48,830 nucleotides of DNA from Irineochytrium annulatum (Eukaryota > Chytridiomycota > Chytridiomycetes > Chytridiales > Chytridiaceae): NCBI GenBank assembly GCA_027600665.1, contig JADGJL010000067.1, forward strand, positions 1 through 48,830, given 5' to 3'. The notes below the pieces were generated by a model, which was not told the origin of the DNA, ran no database searches, and saw only the letters and a list, made by a program, of their open reading frames with translations. Of this stretch, positions 34,601 through 46,900 are shown piece after piece. Position numbers and translations under genes: made by a program. Position 1 is the first letter of the stretch; each line of letters begins with the position of its first letter.

Positions 34601-36912
34601 TCGAAAGGACGCATGTGAGACTGAGCCCGAACGGAAGACGGTCCCGCTCGCCATCAGTAGCGATGGCGCCGGGTCCGCCAGTTCTGTGATAATACGATGA
34701 AGGAGTCCTCGTACAGCAAAATAGGGACTGCCCTGGTCCACCGTAGAGCCTTGGCATAAGCTGGGAGGTGTTTCTGCTTCAGTACGGAGCTAAAAAAGGG
34801 TCCATACTAATCGCAATACCTGATGTTCACACCAAACGGCTCAAGTAAGTTGATTGCGGTGTTCAAAAAAGATGTCTTTCCGACCCCACTGGGGCCTTCA
34901 ACTATCGTCAGCAGCGGCGAATCGCCGTTAAGCCAGTCCCGCGCGGCTTTTGCAAGAACCATTCTCTCCTCAATGTAGCCGACCGGCCTGGCGGTTTCCG
35001 TGACAGGTCGCGCTCCGGATGAATCCTGGCCACCTTCTGAAAGGGACCAAATTCCGACGGCGTCCTTTTTCCCCTTTACCTTTGGCAAAGCGTTAGTTGC
35101 ATCTACGTTTCCGGCCTCTACCGTGTGGTCGCCCAAAAAGTGATGCAAGCCTGTTGCCGACGTTGCTGTGTGTGTTGTGGTGTCACATACGACGCCGTCC
35201 TCCGTAAAACTGAAGATGTTAATTATATGATGCAATAAATGCATTAGTACCTCAGCAACCGCGCGGCCATGTTAATTGACTCCCCTACAAAATAAAGGCG
35301 TCAGTCGCAGCTGATGTGGTGCTACGATTTACCAAGCCCCGTGGAGTCGGCGCGCAGCTCATTGCCAAGCACTGAGATTAGGATTTCTCCCGTCGCTAAC
35401 GAAACGGAGACCGTGTGTTTTGGCGCAGACATCCTCCAGGCTTTTATAAAGGCAAAGCTCGCTTCAACGGCGTTCACTGAGCTGTCGCCTCGGTGAAAGG
35501 GCGGCAGCCCGAAGAACGCTAACATTGTTTGACCTTTATCATCCACTACGTGTGCTTAGTAATCACATCAGGCGGGAGTGCTCCATACCAGCGAACTGCT
35601 GAAAAACGCCATGGTGTTCGCCGACTGCTTCGACGAAAGCCGTCATACAACTTTGGGCACGTGGCGTGCTGAATGGCCACCTAAGCTTTACAAAGGCTGC
35701 AGTTATAGAACGGTACTCGTTGTTTGCAATCAGTCCGTAACGTGCAGAGTCCCTTCGAGCTTCTACTATTCGATGGGCCAGCGCCGTCGGCAGGAACTTG
35801 AGGAGGCGGTGCTGCTGCTCGTCGCTGAATTCGAGCTCAACGAGCTCGTCCTTTATAGACCGATCGATTGCCAAAGATGACAGCAGAATAGAGGAGAAAT
35901 GCTCACTGGTGAGCAAGATGAAGCCGTTGGACGAGCTGGTTGCGATGCCGCTAAATCCCGACAAAGCCCATGTTGATTCAGATATACCGAGCTGATCTTC
36001 ATACGCAAAGTACTTAGTACACTGACGTGTTGAATGTCCAACCTTTACTCGTTGCGTCCAAGATATGTTTCAGGTCGTCGAGGCATTCGCCGTGAACAAT
36101 ATATTCAAGCCTTGTATTCTGCGAGCCGATGATGCACCGGTCGACCACACCGCATGTGACAGCAACGTGAAGGCGTAACGAAAGTCGTGACCCGGCACCA
36201 GTGACGGACTGCAATCGGTAGGCTTCCGCGGACGTCCTCGACGAATTTCTGCTGATCGACTTGAAGCCCGACAGCTTTTCCCGGTTCATGTCCTCCTGTG
36301 TTTCTGTCGAAGGGTCGAAGTCAAGCACGTGGATTTCGCCAATGTTAACGTAATTCGACATGTCCACCTGGACACAGGGGAGCTCCGCCATAATGGTCGC
36401 GCAGCAAAGGACGGCTCGACGTGCGGCCTCGCTCCGAGGCAAGTCACCACGATTTTGCGTGGATTGAGAAGGGCAGAAGCTGACCAGCACGGCGTCGCCG
36501 AGGAACTTGACGATGTCGCCGTTGAAGCGATGCAAGATTCGGATGAGGCTATCAAGGAACTTGGAGACCGTCGAGGATATAACTTCTGAGGACACCTTCC
36601 CTGCCACGGCCTATGACAAGAGCGGAGAAACTCATTCAGAACGAAGATGAAGGAAAAGGATTTTTTTTTTCTTACCAGAACCGACGTGAAGCTCGAGTAC
36701 CCGCTGATATCAATCATGACCTTTGAAGAGTCACGTTAGTCAAGAGCGACAGTCGCGGACGCGTGGGACGGACCCACCATCACCGCAAAGCCTGTCTCGA
36801 CGAAAGGGGCGCCATTTATTAGGCCCCGCGTTATTTGGTTCCAGGTCGCATCGTCGCGGATGGCGTCGCGGACGTACGAGGACGCGAAGGACGGCGCGGG
36901 CCACGACTGCAT
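31630..36912 (-). CDS. Soluble adenylyl cyclase-like protein, array copy D
   Basis: Fifteen exons. ATG 36912 (MQSWPAPSF) matches the start of the other copies; an in-frame ATG at 36990 would add 26 residues and is less likely. C1: MIDISGYSS and VKFLGDAVLVSF; the usual FGGD is FNGD here. C1 ends CIIGSQNTRLEYIVHGEC. C2: HHGVFQQF, DDKGQTML, STGLGESINMAARLL (the usual D before SIN is E). ATPase: EGPSGVGKTS, TVIFLDDAQ then WIDTASM. The final region is helical and shares with copy C a 46-nt intron (32815-32860). The linker after Walker A lacks the 27-bp repeats of copy C. All splice sites are GT-AG and the frame is open throughout, so this copy looks functional. It is transcribed divergently from copy E with about 510 bp between the starts. 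Confidence 0.9.
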
Positions 36913-37425
36913 GGTTGGCAGGGTGCTCGGATTTGCGTGTGTGAATCGATCTACGTTTGATTTACGAGATTTTCGCAAAGGCTCCCCCATGATAACAAAT
37001 TACTATTGAACTTTGCCTTCAGTCTTTTTGGCGGATTATTACCGTATTAAGTTAACGTTCCTTTTTGCTGCTTGTCACTAAAGTCGTTGTTCCTTTTTTT
37101 CTTATCGTCCTTTTAGAAACGGAAAAGAGCTGACTGGAGGAATAAACATGCCAAATAGGCAATTAGATGACACGTGGAGGCGTTTGTTTAAGTTTCAAAC
37201 TCTCTTAAGAAAAAACATCTTTAATCGTAGCCAAATAAAAATGGGGGGAACTTCCAAGGAGATAATACTTGGAACTCCGCAACGCGATCTTGTCTCACGG
37301 TCTACGCCCGTGCTCACCTCTCGCCGAGAAAGAAGGGAAGGGTTAGGATCGCAAGATCGTGCCAGCTGTGCAGGTAAATCAGCGAAAATCCTTGCAGGAA
37401 CCCTGCCGGTGAGCTGAAAACCACG
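36913..37425. promoter_or_regulatory. Divergent intergenic region between array copies D and E
   Basis: About 510 bp between start codons of the oppositely oriented copies, A/T-rich in the middle (37000-37250). Promoters of both genes should be here. No CCAAT or TATA element stands out, and the sequence is not palindromic, so the inverted copy E did not bring a mirrored copy of the D promoter. Confidence 0.4.
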
Positions 37426-40400
37426 ATGTCATGGCCGGCGTCGTCGTTCGCGTCCGCCTACGTGATCGAGGCTGTCAGGAAAGACGCGAAATGGGACGTG
37501 ATCACTCGAGGGCTGCGGGCCGACTCCCCGTTTGTGGAGAAGGGGTTTGCCGTGATGGTGAGGCCTGTTGGGCCCTGAGGAACTTGCTGTACTGACGCGC
37601 CACTGAAGGTCATGATCGACATCAGCGGGTATTCTGGCTTCACGTCGGCACTTGTGAGTCCTAATTCTGTTGTAATGCTTTGCTGCTGTTGCCGCTTGTA
37701 TTGGCGTGCCTACAGGGTTGCGACTGACCGTTTCTTGATTTTACAGGCGACGACCGGGAAGGTTTCCTCCGAGGTTATTTCATCGACCATCTCGAAGTAC
37801 CTGGACGGTCTCATCCGGATCCTGTATTCCTTCGGTGGCGACGTCGTCAAGTTCCTCGGCGACGCCGTCCTTGTCAGCTTTATTCCTTTGCACGAGAGAT
37901 ATGTTGAAGCGACGTCGTCTCGACGCGAGGTCACGCGGAGAGCCATCCGGTGCTGCGCGACCATCATGGCCGAGCTGCCCTCCGTCGAGGTCGACCTTAC
38001 ATCTTTCGTCAACATTGGCGAGATTCCCGAGCTCAATCTTCATGGTCCCATGCATGCTCATGCGCGCAGTGGGTCTAAGACTGCTTCTGGGCTCAACGGG
38101 TCTACGGCAAGCGAGCAGACCACGCCCGGTTACCGTGCGAGAAACGGTGGTAGCTTTGCGTCGGCGTGTGATGCTTCAATGCTGTCGCTTAAGCTACACA
38201 TCGGCATCACATGCGGGATGGTGGACAGGTGCATAATCGGTTCGCCGGACATGAGGATGGAGTATGTGATTGACGGCGACTGCCTTGGCGCCATGTCACG
38301 TATACTCGACGGGACGGCAAAAGGTTTCGTCTCGCTCGAGAATATGTATGCATTTTAAACAGAAGTCATGCCACAGATCAGCTTGGGGTCTCAGATCTCG
38401 CGTGGATGTTGTCCGGTTACGACCTCGAGCAAGTTCCCGTAACATCCTCTGACGGCTTCGTCATCCTGAAGGGTGACGGGTTCCTCTCTATCGTCTCCAC
38501 CGCCGCACCAGGATTTAACCGCTCGCCACTCCTTGTCGCCGGGCCCCTGCTGGTGCCGAACGAGGAAGAGCACTCTCGCCTTCTCAAATTCCTTCCGACC
38601 GCGTTAGCTCACCGGATCATGGAGACCCGGCGCGAGTCCCGCGCCAGCGTAGTAGGGGAGGCCAGCGAGTACCGCTTTATCACCGCCTGCTTTGTCAAGC
38701 GTAAATGGAAGTTTAGCGTATCATTAGCCCAAAGATGCATGATGACATTTCTCCAATGCGTCAAGAAACACCATGGGGTTTTCCAGCAGTTCGCAGGTTG
38801 GGATTTCATGCGCCTCAACCGATTATTTTTTTTATTATTTTTTTGACTCATTTTGTTTGCTAGTTGACGATAAAGGTGAAACTATGCTGGCCTTCTTCGG
38901 GCTTGCGCCGTTTCACAAGGGCAACAGCTCACGAAACGCTTCCGTGGCGGGCCTGCTTTTCTTAAGGACTTGGAGGCAGAAAGAGCCGGAGCATCATGTG
39001 GCTGTCTCGTTAGCGGCGGGCGAGATTTTGATGTCCGTACTTGGCAACGAGATTCGAGCCGACTGCACTGGCTTGGGTAAACTTTAACTCGTTGATATTC
39101 AGCTGGCATTTTTATCTAAGTCTTTAAAGGCGATTCGATAAATGTGGCCGCCCGTCTACTGAAGTAGGATAAATTTCTTCATTCTGCTGTTTCCTTGCGC
39201 TAATTGTCGCGCAGCTTTGCAACTGACGATCTCGTATGTGACGACACGACGCATACATCGTCTATAGCAGTAGGAGTTTATTCCTTCCTTGGGGAGCACA
39301 TGGTAAAAGAAAGCCGTTATTGCGTTTATGATACTGAATCATTACAAAGGTCAAGGGCAAGAACCAACCGATTGGTATATGGTCGGTAGTAGCTGGTAAT
39401 GAAGCCACTACATCGTCGTGCAAACCCGCGAAGGCGGCGGATCAATTCGGATACGTCGAAGAGAGAAACACCATTTCAACAGCAGCGCTAGATTGGCTAA
39501 AGGGAGACTCACAGCTCTTGGTCGTGGTTGAGGGCCCTAGCGGCGTCGGGAAGACGAGCCTTATGAACTCCGCTATCAGCGTAATCGAACCGCACGGTGT
39601 CCTCGTTAGGTTTGCTTGTTTTTGTGCTTTGCTCTGCATTCGCGGCTCACATGATACAGTCTGTGCCAGGGCTCTACCGTCGATCAAGGTTGTCCTTACT
39701 TCGCAATTCGCGGCCTCCTTCAGCGCATTGTGGAAAAAATGGCGGATCCGGTAGTGTCGTCCGTAAAGAGGGATAGAACAATGACCCCGACGCGCTCAAT
39801 CACGTTGGCGTCATCTGGAAGCATAAGGATGGTTGGCAGGCCTGACGCGATGATGCGTGAAGACGACTTCACAAATAGCCTTCTGCTCGTTTTGCGCAGG
39901 GTCAACATTGAGGAGGAAATGCATTCGCTTCTAAGGTCTGCCCGCTTACGACATTCTCGTCCTTACTGCGCAGACTGATAAATGCCTTTGTTACGTTTCA
40001 GATCAATATTCCCGATTACTTTGGAAGAAGCACCGGCTGTAAAGGCATTGCCTTCTGAAAAGCGAGCGAGCATTCTGCAGTCGATTGTTCTTAAACTCAT
40101 TCATTTGTATACAGTGAGTTCATCGTCACCGACAGCCATCATTCTGGACGATGCCCAGGAGAAAATACCTTCTTCGTAAACGTGTTCCACTCACGGATAT
40201 GAACTTCTGCAGTGGATGGATACGGCGTCGATGCAAGTTATCCGGCTAATTGCACAGGAGTGTTCGAAGGTTTTAAATTTCCTCGTTCGTCCACATGCAA
40301 ACTAAACGGCCATACTAGATAGGAATTTTGATTTTCACGCGGCCGATCTCTGATTATGGAGGCGGTTCTATAAATACTATATTGGGGACGCAGGGCGCGA

Positions 40401-42829
40401 AGCACATTCTTTTGAACGGTCTAGCAAAAATCAGACGCGCACACACTGATGGTAAATCATGTGCTTGTTGCACATAATTGCATTATGTCAGATTACTGAC
40501 GGGTGCAAACAGGCAAGCAGCCTGCAAGTCCCCGGGCTCCAAAGAATTGACACGTTGCTCTTGGACTCTTTATATGACCTGCTTGGTGGTAACGGCAGCC
40601 CGCTGCTCATCTCTACGATCATCTCTGGCCAACGCAAGACAATCCTTAATAACTGCGAGCTTCGAGACGGCGTTCTTTACTTAACCAATGGTGCAATCAT
40701 TCAAAACCTGAAATTGGATCTTGCATCGCGCATTCAAACTCAGTACGATAGCCTTGACGTACAATTTAAGACGTTTCTCCGCTATGCGGCGAGCCTGGGT
40801 CAATATTTCGACGTGAATCTGATCCGCAGCGTCTTCGACCTTGACATCGGTTCAGAAAACTTCGACGTGTGGATTGGCTCCCACGACTCCTTCGCATTCC
40901 TGGCCGATGCCGGTGGGCCCGAACGAGAGCACGGTTACTACTTCCGTCACATTTCTATTTTGACGTGCATCTACAAGGGCATCTCGTTTGCAGACAGGAA
41001 GGACATCCACCTGAGGATTGCGAACTATCTGGAACAGCAGGCCCTTAAGGGTGGGACATCGAATGGCGTCGCTGGCGACGAGTTTGTCCTGCCCCTCGTC
41101 GCGTACCACTTCAGCAGAACCGGTGATTTTGAGAAGATCATAAAGTACCACGACGCGTTGGGGTGAGCATATAAGAAATGTATTCTATTTCTATGTCTAA
41201 CAGCATGACGATAGCCTTGTCTACTTCAAAAAGTACATGGCGCACGAGTCCATCCAGACGATGCAACTCCTCCTGGCGGCCGTGAAGACCCGTAAAGCCG
41301 AGATCGCGAACCGTGCGCGCGCCCCCGATGCGCCGGGCGTCATGCCGTCCGATTTCACCGTTGCGCGCTGGAAGCGCCTGCTTGCCGAGAGTTACAGAAT
41401 CAACGGCGAGTTCCCCAAGGTCGTGCCGTTGCTGGTGGAAGTCCTTGGGGCGCTCGGCGTGCGATGGCCCGACACACCGCGCGAGTGCAGAAGCGAATAC
41501 AGGAAGCAGCTCCGGCGTCAGCTCTGGCTCTGGCATCGAACAGCAGGTGCCACAAAGGATATCCAGCCAACGGCCCCCGCGGAACCGGAGAAAGAAGCAT
41601 TGAGATCTGCCAGTCTCGTGCTCCTGATGCAGGTGCTCACAACTGAGGACGACAGCCTCTTTAGCCCGGTGCTCAAGTACCAACGAACGCTAACGACCCT
41701 TCTTCTTATCAACTCGGCCATCGTAAAATGCGCATCCCAGCCCGCCGCACTGGTCGCCAGCTGCGGCTTCCTCGGCTTTATGCTCCTTCAGCACTCGCCT
41801 CGCCTGTCCCGTGTCTACATCGACCGATATAATAAGCTCCTCGTCAAGCTCCCGCCGCAAATTGCACCATTCGTCCTCCATTACGGGTACATGATCGGAA
41901 TAATCGAGTACGTTTATGGCAACGCCGACGCCGCGCTGGCGCACATGCGGGCCGCGGCGACATCAGGGGATGTTTTCATGCAGTTCATTTACGTCATCGC
42001 AAGCACAACCCTCCCAACAGAGTTTATGAGGTCCCGGGGCGGGGGTGTCTTCTACGACCTGAAGGGCATCTTGGGCGACCTTGGCGGCTTTGCCGAACTC
42101 GAAAAAAGCAACAATTACTACTTTATGGCTATGAACGCGTCTCTCATCGCCCGGCATCTGTTGTTTGCCGGGGAGGACGCGGAGGCGGCGGTATGGACGG
42201 CCAGGATGCTGAGAGACGTGGGGAGGGTCGGGAACCGCTATCATCGTCGTGCGGTGTTTAAGATGCCAATCGTCGTTCAAGACCTGTTCAGCACTGGGAA
42301 CTATGCGGAGGCATGCAATACTTACCTGTCTTTAGCCCTAGAACTTCAGCATCCTCTTCCCCCGTTCCTCGAGTTTGGCACAATGCTGCCTCAACTTACG
42401 TTCCTCGGCCTAATGCTGCTATTCCCCGCCCCATTCGCATCAAGACATGAACACTGCAAGTCTGTCAACTTCAAGGATCCGGTTCTGCATGCGTTATCGC
42501 TACTCGCCGCGGCTAACAAGCGCTTCTTTGGCGAGATGCACTGCGTTCAGTCATTGTGGGCTCAACATGTCGCGAGGGCAATTTTGAATAGGTTCTCCAA
42601 CCGCAAGCGCGGTCGTGGATCTTTATATAAGCTCAAGAGAATGCTCAAAGGGACGGAGGGAAAGAAGGTCAAAGATTGGGTGGTGCTCAGAGGCTACGTG
42701 TGCGCGGCCATTGCGTTCTGTGATCCCAACAACACTGAAAGGCAGCGATATGCAGAGGCAGCGAGACATGAGTTTTCGTGTACTTTCGTTAGGCTCCAGA
42801 CATGGATGAATGCACATGTGCACGACTAG
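37426..42829 (+). CDS. Soluble adenylyl cyclase-like protein, array copy E, inverted, with two lesions (possible pseudogene)
   Basis: Exons by paralogue alignment: 37426-37557, 37609-37653, 37747-38323, 38377-38796, 38864-39076, 39130-39163, 39215-39302, 39350-39609, 39660-39935, 40002-40158, 40213-40269, 40319-40451, 40513-41162, 41215-42829; about 1,551 residues if intact. C1: MIDISGYSG, VKFLGDAVLVSF, SPDMRMEYVIDGDC. C2: HHGVFQQF, DDKGETMLAFFG, CTGLGDSINVAARLL. ATPase: EGPSGVGKTS, AIILDDAQ/WMDTASM. Two defects: the donor after DDAQ is GA (cag|gagaaa at 40159) instead of the GT seen in all other copies, and exon 12 is 133 nt where copy A has 132, with one extra base in the A5 run at 40426-40430 that throws off the frame before SDAHTLM. 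The last exon is an uninterrupted 538-codon frame, so decay, if real, is recent. It could also be base-call error at two sites. Confidence 0.8.
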
Positions 42830-43932
42830 TTACCTTGTGAACTCGGCCGATTCACACTGGTAGGAACCCAACGACGCAGATAAGTCTTTGCAGCGCAGCG
42901 CCGCTCCAGTTTCAGCTTGACCTATCGTGAGCGGGTTACCGTGAAAAGTGTTTCTCGAGTCACCAATCATATTTGCGAGATGGCGCTTCGGACGGCGGCT
43001 AGCTAGGGGCTGCGCTGATCGTCACACCGCGAAAACGATGAATGAGCGCGTATATCACATTAAGGGCTGTCTGGAAGCGATGAGTCGACAGATGAAAACA
43101 GATGAGAGCACCCTTGTCAGCTTTCTGAAGAGCATCTTGACCAGAAGGCGGCCTAAAGTTTGGAGTACACGCCGATATGAACTACAAGCCAAGAAATAAC
43201 GAGTGAGCTGGCGGTGTGTCGACACTGCCCAGATCGCGCGGCTTTTGACAGCCGGATGCTAGCGAACGTAGACGGCGACGCCGGCGCACATCGACGCATT
43301 TGGGTTTTTCTCTCGATTTTTGTCGCTTTCGTAGTGCAAGCTGGCGCAACCGTCAGCATTTACACCCACGGCTGACCATTCCCTTCCCCTGTGCTCGCAT
43401 CGCAAGGCGCCTCGATTTCGGCCGCGGAGGTCGCTCGGCGTCGTGCTCGCTGAGTTAAAAAATTGAGGCTTTTCTTTGAAAAGTTGCTTATTAATATAAA
43501 TTTACGTTAAAAAAATGTATACTGTAATACAACAAGGCTCAGAGAGAAATACGAAACCAACCCCTTTCCTTCGTTCCTTTTTTCTCTCGTATTTCTCGCT
43601 CAAAGGTTTGTTTTCGATGAACAACAGCGAAGGGCGGTTGCAAGTACGAAAACAATCATAAACCCTGGCGTATCTCCATGTGTGTCACCCACATCGATCG
43701 CCCAATTTTGACGATCTCCGTGCAGAGGATCACCATGCTTGTTGCTTTTCCGTACTCAAACCATCACGAACGACCCCATCGCATACCGTCGTCGCGACTT
43801 ACCCGACAGCGTTGTGAACGTCGCCCGCCCCGTGGCGCTGTAGCCGGCCACCAGGACGACGGCAGTGTATCGTCGCGAGGTTCCGCCGCGTGTCAACGCG
43901 ACAATCGCACATCCGCGACTGCGCGCGGCCCA
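42830..43932. other. Intergenic region between array copy E and the GPCR gene
   Basis: About 1.1 kb. An 83-codon frame at 42948-43199 (plus) is basic and has no recognisable domain or splice partner. An A/T-rich stretch lies at 43460-43640, probably the promoter side of the GPCR gene. I see no RNA gene or repeat. Confidence 0.4.
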
Positions 43933-46900
43933 ATGAGTAAGCGGCGATGGGGGGTCGGTGGGAGGACCCCCCGCGCGCTGGCGGTAGCGGTCTGGCTACT
44001 GACGCTCGCGCAGGCCGTTCTCGCTGTCGTTCCAGGTAATGAGGCTGATGGAGGGAACGCGGTTTTCTTACCTGCAGTGTTGAACCAACCCAAATTTTCC
44101 TCTCTTCCTAGTCCACCTGCTCGCCAGCGGAGCCTCATTCCCTGGAGACCTCTACCTCCAGCTGGTCGCGCTCTTTCAAGAACGTAACTCGGACACGATC
44201 GGCAGTTTCATGTACAATGTGTCGTCCTCCAATAACGGGCAAGCGGATCAGTACTACAGTAGGACTCATTGGGGAAGTTCCGATATCGCGATTAATAAGA
44301 CGAGCTACCCTGGACCGCCGGAGTTGATTGCATTGCCGTCGGTTGGAGCGTAAGCGTTTTGAAAGTTAATTCTTCGGCATAATGCTGATTTGACATTCTC
44401 GCAGAGCTATCATCGTCGCGGTTAATATCCCCAACCTTCACACCGTAACCCCATTGAAACTATCCCGCAACGTCCTGCCCCTTATCTTCTCTGGCAACCT
44501 GACCTCTTGGAATGACCCTAGGCTCCTTCGCGATCAGGACGACTCGCGGCTCGTATCGCTCCTCACTTCCATGCCTGGAAGCCCGCGAATTCAGCTCATC
44601 GTCCGTAGCCCCGGTTCCGGAACGTCCGCAAACTTCGTCAAGGTGCTTAGGCGCATGGAACCGGCTTTCCCGCCCATGTCAGATTGGTCCACGGTTCTGC
44701 CGGACGCGTTTGTGGCGAACTCTAACCCGGCCGTCGGGAATATCCTGTCAAGTGTACCTTACACAGTGAGTTTACGTGCATCGGTGGCTGTCGCCGGGAG
44801 TCTAACATGAGTGACGCAGATGACCTACATGGATGCGCACGAGCTCATCGGCCTCCTCTCCGCCTTGTCGCCGCCGAACACGCCGCCCGTCGCTTCCTAT
44901 ATCCAGAACGCCATCGGCGAGTTCGTGCTCCCGACGGCGGATTCGGTCGCTAACGCGTTCGCCTCCGTCAACGCCTCTGAGCTTGCGTCGCTGGACCTAC
45001 ACACGGCAGCAGCGTCGGTATTGGATCCGCCGGGAGTGGCAGGAGTATACCCAATGGCCGTGATCACAAATGTCGTCATCAGGACGAACGCCATTGCGGA
45101 TGATGTGGATATCGCGCGGGCGGTGCTTCAATTTATTTGGTGGATGCTCACGGATGTTACGGTTTGTCTTGGATATGCTTGAAGTCAATATTTCTAACGT
45201 GAGCAAAACGCACGACAGCTCCCGGACCTCCTGCTCTCTATGAACTTCACTACCATCCGCAGCACGCCACTCTCAAACCTCACGCTCTCCTATCTCCAAT
45301 CCTATACTCACTCGACCGACCCCGTCCCCCTCTACGGCCAATCTATCTGCGACATCCCTGGCGCCTGCCAGCATGGCTCGTGCCCCTCGACTTTACCCTT
45401 CCAACCCGCGACCGCCACGTGCCAGTGCGACCGCGGCTGGACAAATCTAGAGGCGTCCGATTGCTCCGAGCGCATCCCTGTCTTTGACTGGTCGGACACG
45501 ACGGTGCCAGCGCAGCTGGGCATGGGCGTCTTCGGTGTCTTGGTCGTCGGGACTGTGTGGGCGCTGATGTTGGTCACGAGGGGGCATCCGAGGATGCGGA
45601 CGATTTCACCTTTGTGTTGTCAGTTTGTGTTGGCGGGTTGCGCGGTCGGGGAGCTGGCCGTGATTATGTATGCCGTCACGCCAACGGACTGGGTTTGCAA
45701 CGTCCGCATCTTCCTCCCGGCCATCGCGTTCGGGCTCGTGTTCGGGATGATTATGCTTAAGACGTACAGGATCTACGCCATTCTAGGATACTCGAAGGCG
45801 TCCAAGTCGAGGGCGATATCGGATCTTACGCTCATCGCTGTGACGATGGGGTTGACGGTCATCGAGGTGCTGCTGTGCCTCATCGATGTGCTAGTGTCGA
45901 AGCCGCGAGGAGTGTTGGTGCAGCTGCCGGTGATTACGGTCCAAGCGGGCGGTGGCGCGGGGGTCGTGTACGCTGCCACTGCGACACCAAAGACGTATGT
46001 GGCGTGTCAGGCGTCGGACGGGAGAGGGGAGATTGGAATGGCAATTGAGATCATCATTTATCTGTACAACGCGCTTGTCCTTGTCGGAGCGCTTTCGCTT
46101 GCCTTTATGACGCGGCGCGCCTACACAAAGTATAGCGAGTCAAAAGCTATCGGATATGTTACATATTCGGTGACGGTAGCGCTGGTTTTGGCTCTGGTAA
46201 GTTGCCCTTTCTATCGTTATACTGTTTTGTTGAGAATCATAAGTAACGAGTGGGTAATTCAGCCAATCCTTTACGCCGTACCCGTTGATAGCTTACAAGC
46301 ACATGCAATCATCCGCCTTATCCGCGCAGTTCTCATTTTCCTTTTATCAACTCTCACGCCTCTCATTCTCTTCACCGAGCGCCTTCGCGCGGCCCTGCTC
46401 GGCTCCGCTAAGATCCTACTAAACCCAACAATGATCACCACTCCCTCAGCGGGCCGTGGCGGCGCTCCCGACGCCCACGTCGACCCGGCGGACGCGACCA
46501 GCCAGCGGGAGTTTAGGCAACCGCACTGCTCAAGCATGGATCCGACCCGAATCTTTTCTTTCGGCGGTCGACGTACGCAACTCTCATCGCCCCCTGGAGA
46601 CCCGATCCGCGTTCAACAGAACCAGGTCAGCAGCAGGGCACACACAAACTCCGTCGTCGCAAGCTTCACGGTCCCGATCGATCATGAATCCCTTCCGCCA
46701 TTACCACGTCTCCCGGCGATCCCCTCCGTTAGCATGAACACCACGAGCGCCGAAGCCGCGTCGCACTCACCGCTCTATAACCCGCTAGTCAACAACATCA
46801 ATGTCACACACACGGCCCCGTCCCGCTGGCATGACCGCCGGCAATCTAACAGCGCCGTTCGAACTTCCCGCAGCGGCGGCGAGCCCGCCGCCCTCTTTCA

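Noticed and set aside
42948..43199. 83-codon basic frame downstream of copy E
   Set aside because: No domain, no context and no similarity to the C-termini of the array proteins.
43678..44187. Upstream in-frame ATG for the GPCR (43678)
   Set aside because: It would place about 85 Arg/His-rich residues in front of the signal peptide; the 43933 start gives a normal secretory N-terminus.
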